From the NCBI GenBank assembly GCA_024223125.1, contig JAAEOP010000481.1, forward strand, positions 1 through 14,993: a DNA stretch of 14,993 bases, in the 5' to 3' direction. Below are positions 5,754 to 12,191 of this stretch, piece by piece (the first letter of the stretch is position 1; each line of letters begins with the position of its first letter). The position numbers and the translations under genes were made by a program. The stretch is from Chloroflexota bacterium. Its GTDB lineage: Bacteria > Chloroflexota > Anaerolineae > Promineifilales > Promineifilaceae. A model generated the notes under the pieces. It was given only the letters and a program-made list of their open reading frames with translations. It searched no databases and was not told where the DNA came from.

Positions 5754-6554
5754 TTAAAACGTCCTGACCAGAAAAGCAAGCTCCGTATCAAATTCAAACT
5801 TTTGCACCTGCCAATGACGGCCGTGCGCTAACTGTGCAAACTGAGCTTCATAATTGACCGCCATTCCTTTACGGCGGCCACCCAAACTTTGTGCCGGGTA
5901 AGAGATGAGCAGGTAATGGCCATTTACTGCATCCAGCAAATTCGTCGTCGCCCCCTTTTCGCTTTGTTCCAGGCAGGGCAGCGTCTTGAGGATGAAGACC
6001 AAATCAGCCTTTTTTGTGGGCGGCTGGCTGATGATGTCTTGATGATGAGTACGGCCGAGTACCCCTACCAACGGCCAAAACGCAGCCAAAAAAGCCAGCA
6101 TATCTCCATAAATATCATAAGCATCATATGTCATATCGGTCGTCAGATTCATCCAGGGAATAGTCAATGGGTTTAGGCCACAGGCGATGTCTACAATCGA
6201 ATGGATGGGCGGCAGGTGTGTGAAAATGGTCCGGTAAAACTCCGCCAGAATGGGCAGCCGTTCACGGGTGGAGGCGTGGCTCTGCATTATCTGGCGGCAT
6301 GTTTGCCGGAATAGTGTGGGGTCAGACACGGCCGTCTGCAAGCGGTGTAAAGCTTTGTCATAATCAGGTCTACTTGCAAAATAGGCCCCCCCAACCTGGT
6401 GCAGCTTGTTCTTAGTGGCTTTGGTGGCTTCTTTCTGGCTGCGGCCGATTTGTAGCTGCCGCGCCCCAATACGGCGAATGAGGTCTGGGCTGACGTGCCG
6501 GTATTTGGGAGATTGGGTTACGGCCGTAAGCAATAATTCTAACTGATCAGCCAA
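5754..6554 (-). CDS. FmrO/Arm-family 16S rRNA (guanine-1405-N7)-methyltransferase, canonical copy (Arm2)
   Basis: 266 residues from a TTG start at 6554, preceded by AGGGG about 9 bases upstream. That start aligns the N-terminus (LLLTAVTQSPKY) with the start of RmtB-type enzymes. Motifs in order: KNKLH (48-52), STRERLPIL (95-103), SAM-binding VDIACGLNPL (121-130), YDIY (146-149), FILKTLPCLEQ (187-197), SYPAQSLGGRRKGM (218-231), NYEAQF (234-239) and TELAFLV near the end. All follow the RmtB/FmrO pattern as I recall it, including the GGR-KGM loop that Arm1 lacks. The expected reaction is SAM-dependent N7 methylation of G1405 in 30S subunits, which gives high-level resistance to gentamicin- and kanamycin-type drugs. 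The gene overlaps the DUF4276 gene by 8 bp, so the two are probably translationally coupled. No aminoglycoside biosynthesis genes are nearby. Confidence 0.9.
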   Translation of the reverse strand: MADQLELLLTAVTQSPKYRHVSPDLIRRIGARQLQIGRSQKEATKATKNKLHQVGGAYFASRPDYDKALHRLQTAVSDPTLFRQTCRQIMQSHASTRERLPILAEFYRTIFTHLPPIHSIVDIACGLNPLTIPWMNLTTDMTYDAYDIYGDMLAFLAAFWPLVGVLGRTHHQDIISQPPTKKADLVFILKTLPCLEQSEKGATTNLLDAVNGHYLLISYPAQSLGGRRKGMAVNYEAQFAQLAHGRHWQVQKFEFDTELAFLVRTF

Positions 6555-7230
6555 CGTCAGCCGCCCCTAACGCTTCCAACTGCGTCACCCAATCATGAAA
6601 ATGCGGACATTTTTCGCGCATGATTTGCAGTCCGATCCTCTTGGCAGCAATGTTTCCATATAAAACTTTGTTGTAATCAGGAAATAGTCTTAACAACCGT
6701 TTTGACAGCGCCGTATCTGCATGATCGTTAATCTCTTCTGGGGAATTAAATTCGGCTGCGATTTGCTCTAAAGAAGCGACATCTGCTGACCTTTGCATTA
6801 CTTGCGCCAATACACCCGGTTGGCTAAATAGTAACGCTTCAAATTCGTGCATTTGGATATATGGGGAAAAACGCGCAGCATTAAAAGAGTTGCCCATTTC
6901 TCTGCAAATATCTTGGGCAATCGCTTTTTCAATACGTATAGCTTTTTGACTGTGCGGTAATGTCGCAGTGGTATCTCTCTCCGGCCAGTTATGGGGCAGA
7001 CCATAGTAGTCTACCATTGTTGTGATGAAAGCTTCCCTGTCTTGCTTCAAGAACTTAAGAAGGACAGAACGGGCACGGCCGTAGCGAACAATGCCACCCC
7101 TCGTACCTGACTTATTCAATAAAGGTGTAAACACATCATATACACCTTTGCTCCTCAAATGCGGGCGCAATATCCTGTCTACAAAAGTTTGTTCTGTTTG
7201 CCCTTCTACAACCACAATCAGCTTATTCAT
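6547..7230 (-). CDS. DUF4276 (TOPRIM-like) protein, partner of the adjacent AAA ATPase
   Basis: 227 residues from the ATG at 7230; the open frame extends 27 codons further, but those overlap the ATPase gene more deeply. The N-terminus KLIVVVEGQTEQTFVDRIL has the VEGxTE signature with Glu9, and MVDYYGLP has Asp74, the acidic positions expected of a TOPRIM-like fold. Later family features are SPYIQMHEFEALLFS (122-136), EEINDH and YGNIAAKRIGLQIMREKCPHF. DUF4276 genes are commonly found next to COG4637-type ATPases, as here. The 8-bp overlap ATGAATAA joins the two genes, indicating coupled translation. By analogy with OLD, Gabija and PARIS it may be the nuclease effector of an ATPase-controlled defence pair. 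That role is inference. Confidence 0.85.
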   Translation of the reverse strand: MNKLIVVVEGQTEQTFVDRILRPHLRSKGVYDVFTPLLNKSGTRGGIVRYGRARSVLLKFLKQDREAFITTMVDYYGLPHNWPERDTTATLPHSQKAIRIEKAIAQDICREMGNSFNAARFSPYIQMHEFEALLFSQPGVLAQVMQRSADVASLEQIAAEFNSPEEINDHADTALSKRLLRLFPDYNKVLYGNIAAKRIGLQIMREKCPHFHDWVTQLEALGAADVG

Positions 7231-8362
7231 ACGCCGGCGTCCCACCATAGATATTCTTCTGCCATAATTCGCCCAGAGTATATTCTTCATCAAGCCAAAT
7301 TGATAACTCATTTTCAGTCAAGTGTCTAAATCGGGATTCACCGTTTTTTCGATCTACCACGATAATATCTTCAGGCATAAAGGCATCTAACAGGGTCGCT
7401 GATTGCGTAGCAACAATAAGCTGTGTTCGTCGGGATTTCTGCGGCCGTTTAACAGCTTGTTTCATCAACCCGGCAAGAATCCCCAACGCATAAGGATGCA
7501 GGCCTAGTTCTGGCTCATCCAGCAATATGGTCGTTGGTGGGTTCGGCTGCAACAAGGCTGTAGTGAGAGCCATAAAACGTAGTGTGCCGTCAGATAGCTG
7601 ACTGGGGTGGAACGGATAATCGCTGTCCTTTTGTGTCCACTCTAATAATAAAACCAAGTCCCCATTGCTAGGGCGAGGCCGAAGCAAAAAGTCATTGAAG
7701 AATGGAGCTACCAACCGAATCGTATCGCGGATTAATTCATAAATAACTGGTTCTTTCTGTTTCAAATGCCACAAAATTGAAGCCAGGTTCGCGCCATTGG
7801 AACGTAATCGTTCATTATCACGCATCGTGTACGGGCGCAGCATGGGAGCTGTGTCACTTGTATCATGAAAGTGATAGACGACCCAACTGGAAACGGCCGG
7901 GTAGACATGCCGCGCCACTCTTGTTTTTAATGAAGAATCATCCTCATCAGCATACATTTGGCTTAATTTGGCTTCTTCATGTCCTGAACCCAAATTGAAG
8001 CTCTCCTCGCCGTACGCTCCGTCAAAATACATGCGTTCGTAGCCGAATATAAAACTGTTATCTATTGTTGGTTCCAGGGAAAATTCGTAACCATTCCAGC
8101 CAAATAAGATTTGACTATTGATCTGGCTGGTTTCTTTTGGGCCTAAAAAGAGATGTGCGTCAGCACCGCCTTTTTTTCTTATCGTGGCTACCATTCGTTG
8201 TTCTACCATCTCATGAAGCAAGTGGAAAAACTCTACAAAGTTACTTTTCCCCGCCCCATTGGCACCAACCAGGATATTAAGTTCTTTGTTGAGTTCAAAG
8301 TTTTGGAGCCTACGAATTGACTTGAATCCTTCTATTGTTATGTTATGGATTGGCCCACTCAT
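7223..8362 (-). CDS. COG4637-type AAA/ABC-like ATPase (OLD/SMC-like), DUF4276 partner
   Basis: 379 residues from the ATG at 8362, preceded by AAGGA 8 bases upstream inside the end of the tgt gene; a GTG at 8383 is the alternative start. ITIEGFKSIRR (9-18) opens the fold. Walker A is GANGAGKS (33-40) with Lys39, the signature is LSDGT (256-260), and Walker B is ILLDEPELGLHP (279-290). ATQS at 338-341 stands where many relatives have a histidine. The insert between Walker A and the signature is about 215 residues, typical of the AAA_21/OLD-like group. It probably dimerises head to tail on nucleic acid and controls the DUF4276 partner, with which it overlaps by 8 bp. Context suggests mobile defence or stress function, but there is no integrase or flanking repeat to prove transfer. 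Confidence 0.88.
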   Translation of the reverse strand: MSGPIHNITIEGFKSIRRLQNFELNKELNILVGANGAGKSNFVEFFHLLHEMVEQRMVATIRKKGGADAHLFLGPKETSQINSQILFGWNGYEFSLEPTIDNSFIFGYERMYFDGAYGEESFNLGSGHEEAKLSQMYADEDDSSLKTRVARHVYPAVSSWVVYHFHDTSDTAPMLRPYTMRDNERLRSNGANLASILWHLKQKEPVIYELIRDTIRLVAPFFNDFLLRPRPSNGDLVLLLEWTQKDSDYPFHPSQLSDGTLRFMALTTALLQPNPPTTILLDEPELGLHPYALGILAGLMKQAVKRPQKSRRTQLIVATQSATLLDAFMPEDIIVVDRKNGESRFRHLTENELSIWLDEEYTLGELWQKNIYGGTPAYE

Positions 8363-8363
8363 G

Positions 8364-9515
8364 TTATTTTTCCTTTCTGCCACCTGACGGCTGTTGCCAT
8401 CCAGCAGTAAGATTTTCCATCAACTGTATCATAAAACGCAAATTGTGGATGGTAGCCAGGCGAGGGTACAGGCTGTCGTTTAGCTTAAACAGATGGTGTA
8501 GATAGCCCAATGCGTAACGGCCGCAAACCGGACAATCACAAAACTCAGAGATGGGTTGGTTGATTTTGATATGTTTTTTGTCTTTGATATACAGGTAATG
8601 GAAAAAGTCACCTTGCTCATCCAGATAATTGGCGCCGGGATCAACAGTGTAGGCATATAAACGGCCGTGTCGCGCATCGCGGGTCGGCATCGTGCTGTCA
8701 AAAATCTCATAACCCAGCCGGGTACAAGCCACTATGCTGGCCGGATGTCCAATCCCCAACCCATGGACGGTATATTGGCGGGGGATCAATTCCCGGACCT
8801 GAGCTACCATATCGGTCAGCAGATTACCGGCTGCATCCAGCGGCCAACCGCCATAACCGTAACCATCAAACCCAATTTCCAGCAGTTGTTCAGCACACTG
8901 CTGCCGTAGTTGTTTACTGGCCCCACCCTGGACGACGGCGATGAGGTACGGCCGTATCCCATCCACCCACTCTTTTTGCTCCACAATTTGGCTAAACTCC
9001 CGCTTACATCGTCTGGCCCAGGCCACCGTGCGCTGCACCGATTTCTCCTGCTCACTCCAGGGATCATCTGCGTGCGTACAATCATCAAAACAGATAATTA
9101 CATCGGAACCATACCGGAGTTGAAGCTGAACACTTTTTTCTGGCGTCAGGTTAAATTTTCGTTCCGACCCGTCAGGGCGAAAAGTGGCCCCTTTGTCATT
9201 GATGGAACCGCTTTTGGCATTCTGGCGCAGTAGTGAGTAGATTTGAAAACCACCGGAATCGGTAAAGATGGGCCGCTGCCAACCGGCCATCTGGTGCAGT
9301 CCGCCTAAAGCGCGAATGGTGGAGGAACCTGGTTTTTGCATCAGGTGGAAGACGTTCATTTGCACGGCCGTTACCCCAGCGCTTTCTAAATCGGCAGCAT
9401 CAATGGAGCGCACAACTCCTTGTGTGCCATCTGGTAAGAATACGGGGAGGGGTAGACGGCCGTGTGGCAGTTGCAAATGGGTATTGGGGTAATCAGGTAA
9501 TGGGGTATAGGTCAT
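8364..9515 (-). CDS. tgt: tRNA-guanine transglycosylase (Tgt) family protein with altered substrate loop
   Basis: 383 residues, ATG at 9515, with GGGAG about 9 bases upstream and only 3 bp after the membrane-protein gene. TIM-barrel Tgt features: GTQGVVRSI (30-38), DSGGFQ with Asp86, FDDCTHADDP with Asp144, VVQGG with Gln186, FDSTMPTRDARHGR with Asp253 as the expected nucleophile, and a zinc site Cys306, Cys308, Cys311 and His337. The C-to-H spacing of 26 equals that of the Zymomonas enzyme as I recall it. Bacterial Tgt puts preQ1 into position 34 of GUN-anticodon tRNAs. The usual GGLAVGE substrate loop is replaced by GGWPLDA (212-218), so the base accepted may differ. No queA, queC-F or queG gene is visible. 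It could also be a queuine-salvage type or a paralogue with another RNA or DNA target. Confidence 0.85.
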   Translation of the reverse strand: MTYTPLPDYPNTHLQLPHGRLPLPVFLPDGTQGVVRSIDAADLESAGVTAVQMNVFHLMQKPGSSTIRALGGLHQMAGWQRPIFTDSGGFQIYSLLRQNAKSGSINDKGATFRPDGSERKFNLTPEKSVQLQLRYGSDVIICFDDCTHADDPWSEQEKSVQRTVAWARRCKREFSQIVEQKEWVDGIRPYLIAVVQGGASKQLRQQCAEQLLEIGFDGYGYGGWPLDAAGNLLTDMVAQVRELIPRQYTVHGLGIGHPASIVACTRLGYEIFDSTMPTRDARHGRLYAYTVDPGANYLDEQGDFFHYLYIKDKKHIKINQPISEFCDCPVCGRYALGYLHHLFKLNDSLYPRLATIHNLRFMIQLMENLTAGWQQPSGGRKEK

Positions 9516-9518
9516 TGT

Positions 9519-10847
9519 TTATGTCTCCCTCAACGCTCCCGTTTTCGCTTCATGCCAAATAGTCTGGTGTAGCGCCGTGATCAATCCTAATAAAAACCAA
9601 AAGATAAACCCAGGCCGGGCGCCTAAAGCGACGGCATCCGTTAATCCATAAACAAAATATGCTACGAGACTGCTGGCAAACCCCAGGACCAAGAGACGCA
9701 CAAAAACATCGTCACTCCGCCGCCACGTGTGCCACAACATGCCCGCCATTCCCAGCCACAATGCCAGGTAGGCAACCAAACCCGGAATCCCTAAATCCAA
9801 CGCCGCCTGAAATAAATGGTTATGGGCATGGGCTATATCCGTATCTGGAGAAATGAGGAACAACGGATACAAAATATGGACAACACGGCGGAAATTATTC
9901 ATGCCCATCCCCGTAAAAGGGAAATCCTGAATACCGTACAAAGCACGAGACCAGATTTCTAACCGCCCTGCCAATGTGGAAAGACCATCCTCCTCAATAC
10001 CCACTTGGAGGAAAATCTGGGCTGTTAACTGCTGGGATTCAATCTGGGTTGCTGCCAGGAGGCTAATGAATAGTAACGCGGCCGTTCCCCCCAGCAACCA
10101 GCGCCACGAATGGGCGGCAATTAGAACGGCTCCGGTAAACAAGACGGCCGCTACCAGCCCCAGGTAAGCGCTGCGTGACTGGGTTAATATGAGTATACTC
10201 AGAAGGGTTACGGCCGTGCCGACTAACAATAACAAAAGGGGGGTTATCAATGACGGCCGTACTCGTTGGCGCAGCCGACCCACATACAACACCCCACCAA
10301 TAGCCAATGTCAGCGCTAATGGTGTCATCCACAAAAGCACCCCGCTAATTTCATTGGGATTGATTCCTTTATCTCCACCCAATCCACTCTCAATCCGGGC
10401 CGGTAACAAGGCTACCATATTTGCTAACAATGGGATTTTTGTACGAAGGCGTACTGCCAACAACCCCAACCCCGCTATACCTAAACCGGCCGCCAACAGT
10501 CCGGTCACACCCCACCACAATCGCTTATAAGAATCACCTACCCAGGTCACCGCTGCAAAAAAAACGGCAATCCCATAAATCAATCCAGCAATCTTCACAA
10601 AACTATGGGTCATATCAAAGGTGGCGTACAAACTGACCAGAACCATCAGCAGCAAACCAAATAGAGACCAGTTTAGCGGTGTTATGGGCACGAAATGGCT
10701 GGTGGCAATTTTTCGTACCAGCCAGAGAAGGGGAATGAGTAGTAACACCCATGCTCTTTGGGGTGTGGGAAACAGCACAAGGGGGAGAATAAGTATGAGC
10801 AAAACCCATTCGTATTGCAGAAGCCATTGGCAGAAACGTGTCAGCAT
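9519..10847 (-). CDS. O-antigen ligase/polymerase family membrane protein (Wzy_C/WaaL-like)
   Basis: 442 residues with about ten or more hydrophobic segments, starting at the ATG at 10847. Features of the O-antigen ligase/polymerase superfamily are the loop QSRSAYLG (213-220) with an arginine typical of substrate pyrophosphate binding, the large extracytoplasmic loop with GRLEIW (284-289) and PFTGMGMNNF (300-309), and HAHNHLFQAALDLGIPG (330-346) carrying the conserved histidines. It would polymerise or transfer lipid-linked glycan outside the membrane. No clear ribosome binding site precedes the start; ACGGACC and a run of A lie there instead. It is separated from the sugar operon by a terminator, yet its role fits that operon. 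Downstream it is packed 3 bp from tgt. Confidence 0.85.
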   Translation of the reverse strand: MLTRFCQWLLQYEWVLLILILPLVLFPTPQRAWVLLLIPLLWLVRKIATSHFVPITPLNWSLFGLLLMVLVSLYATFDMTHSFVKIAGLIYGIAVFFAAVTWVGDSYKRLWWGVTGLLAAGLGIAGLGLLAVRLRTKIPLLANMVALLPARIESGLGGDKGINPNEISGVLLWMTPLALTLAIGGVLYVGRLRQRVRPSLITPLLLLLVGTAVTLLSILILTQSRSAYLGLVAAVLFTGAVLIAAHSWRWLLGGTAALLFISLLAATQIESQQLTAQIFLQVGIEEDGLSTLAGRLEIWSRALYGIQDFPFTGMGMNNFRRVVHILYPLFLISPDTDIAHAHNHLFQAALDLGIPGLVAYLALWLGMAGMLWHTWRRSDDVFVRLLVLGFASSLVAYFVYGLTDAVALGARPGFIFWFLLGLITALHQTIWHEAKTGALRET

Positions 10848-10884
10848 TTTTTTGGTCCGTCTAGGTCAGCATTGAGTAAAGAAA

Positions 10885-10907
10885 AAGCCCTGCTTCATTC
10901 AGGGCTT
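10885..10907 (-). terminator. Intrinsic terminator of the sugar-polysaccharide operon
   Basis: AAGCCCTG (10885-10892) and CAGGGCTT (10900-10907) form an 8-bp perfect stem with a 7-base loop. On the minus strand it is followed by TTTCTTTA, giving the U-rich tail. It lies about 105 bp after the stop of the nucleotidyltransferase gene and 38 bp before the Wzy-like start. Confidence 0.85.
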
Positions 10908-10929
10908 ATTGAGCATATGTCTTATTAGA

Positions 10930-10957
10930 ATTTTACAAGGTCTGAAACAAACGCCAA
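10930..10957 (-). promoter_or_regulatory. Possible sigma70-type promoter before the Wzy-tgt operon
   Basis: On the minus strand TTGGCG (complement of 10952-10957) and TAAAAT (complement of 10930-10935) are 16 bases apart. The transcript would start near 10923, so the terminator hairpin at 10885-10907 would fall in its leader. Both boxes deviate from consensus and this is a weak call. Confidence 0.25.
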
Positions 10958-10977
10958 GTATTAAATTTCACAGACCT
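10938..10977. repeat. Inverted repeat AGGTCTG...CAGACCT in the intergenic region
   Basis: AGGTCTG (10938-10944) and CAGACCT (10971-10977) are perfect inverted copies around a 26-base loop. The adjacent AAA and TTT could extend the pairing past a one-base mismatch. The element lies between the stop of the nucleotidyltransferase gene and the terminator, and spans the -35 box of the possible promoter. Confidence 0.55.
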
Positions 10978-11011
10978 CTTTTCTGTAATCTAAACGAACA
11001 CATTTGGCTGG

Positions 11012-12187
11012 TCAAATACGGTCGTGTCGCAACACATTCCACAAATGCCGCCACCGACTAATGAGATTTTTCCCGTAACGAGCCTCCATCCATTCCTCTT
11101 CGGGCCAGAGCGTGCGAAAAATAAGTTTAAGCATGTCGCGGCGACGGTCTACCAGGAGCAATAGCAAGATAAATCTCATCCGGCCGTGGCGTAAGTCTTG
11201 TCCGGCTAATACAGCTTCCGGAGATATATAATGGTGCAAAAGTTTAAGATGTAAGCGTGACGGCCGTAACTCTTCCAAAGCTATCTTAACACCATCTACC
11301 CCGATCAATTTATCCAGCAAATCGAGAGTAGTGTACACGGTCGCAGCCAACCGCCATAGTTTGGCTCTTTCCACCACAACCGGCCAGTTTACTGAGCGCG
11401 ATTTAGCTATAAAAGCAATATCCAGCAGACTCCTCAAAGTCGCCATACCAAACTGGTGATTCACAGCTAAATGAACAGCCACATGAATGACCATATCTTC
11501 CGGCGACAGTTGGTACGCTTGCCCACGCCAATCATCGCTTTGGGGTACAATTGGCTCAATCCGTGACCAGATAGCAACTTCATCCACTACGGCCGTGCGT
11601 TGCAGCCACCAACCGGGAAAAGGGGACCAATGCAGTTCAACCAGCCCCCAATTCCAATCTGACCGGGTAAACTGTATTTCACCTTTGGCCAAATGTTGCA
11701 GGCGTAACGGCCGTTCATCTTTTTCATTGCTCCGATAGCCCAATGAAAGCATCGTTGCCACTGCCGGGGCCATATCTTCATCTCTCAACCAAATATCAAT
11801 ATCTGACATCGGCCGTAAAACCGGATCATCATAAACGGATTGCCCCAAAGCGGCCCCTTTCAGCAAGACAAAAGGTAATCCCGCCTCTGAAAATGCCTGA
11901 CTAATTTGGGTGATACAGGTTGTGTGGAGTTTGGTTTCGGCCGTTGCTGAAAAGAAATCTTGTTGCAGCAACTTCCCCAAGACGTGAATTTGTGTATGAC
12001 AGCGAGCATAAACCAAAGGGCCAAGATCATGCGTCATAGCCCAGGCTGCTAATTGTGGTGGATCAAGCTGGTGATTTTCGACATAAAGTGTTTCTTCGGT
12101 CCAATCAGACCGGTACAAACGCCCTAAAAAAGAATGAGCCGTCGCCATATCTGGCCACGGCCCAATTTGCTGTTCCTGTTGTTTCAT
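11012..12187 (-). CDS. Nucleotidyltransferase family protein (PF14907-like, NTP_transf_5)
   Basis: 391 residues, ATG at 12187, 4 bp after the dehydratase gene. LPFVLLKGAALGQSVYDDP followed by LRPMSDIDIWL (124-134) is the hallmark of this nucleotidyltransferase group: KG at 110-111, with Asp129 and Asp131 as metal-binding acids. LVELHW (172-177), a histidine-rich helix HVAVHLAVNH (235-244) and LLDIAFI (254-260) also fit. The family is often found in polysaccharide or natural-product loci, but its substrate is not established. Here it ends a three-gene operon before a strong terminator, so a role in modifying the sugar or glycan made by its neighbours is the simplest inference. An RNA- or protein-nucleotidylating role is the alternative. 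Confidence 0.82.
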   Translation of the reverse strand: MKQQEQQIGPWPDMATAHSFLGRLYRSDWTEETLYVENHQLDPPQLAAWAMTHDLGPLVYARCHTQIHVLGKLLQQDFFSATAETKLHTTCITQISQAFSEAGLPFVLLKGAALGQSVYDDPVLRPMSDIDIWLRDEDMAPAVATMLSLGYRSNEKDERPLRLQHLAKGEIQFTRSDWNWGLVELHWSPFPGWWLQRTAVVDEVAIWSRIEPIVPQSDDWRGQAYQLSPEDMVIHVAVHLAVNHQFGMATLRSLLDIAFIAKSRSVNWPVVVERAKLWRLAATVYTTLDLLDKLIGVDGVKIALEELRPSRLHLKLLHHYISPEAVLAGQDLRHGRMRFILLLLLVDRRRDMLKLIFRTLWPEEEWMEARYGKNLISRWRHLWNVLRHDRI

Positions 12188-12191
12188 CTAT

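Noticed and set aside
7231..7311. N-terminal extension of the DUF4276 gene by 27 codons
   Set aside because: It would overlap the end of the ATPase gene by 89 bp and lies before the usual family start KLIVVVEG; the ATG at 7230 gives a standard 8-bp overlap.
5754..8362. Mobile element carrying the ATPase/DUF4276/Arm2 genes
   Set aside because: I find no integrase, transposase, tRNA gene, target-site duplication or clear composition shift at the edges, so horizontal transfer cannot be supported from this window.
8364..9515. DpdA of a 7-deazaguanine DNA-modification cluster
   Set aside because: No dpdB, dpdC, helicase or preQ0 synthesis gene is nearby and the length and zinc site fit a tRNA-type Tgt. 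A non-tRNA target is kept only as an open question.
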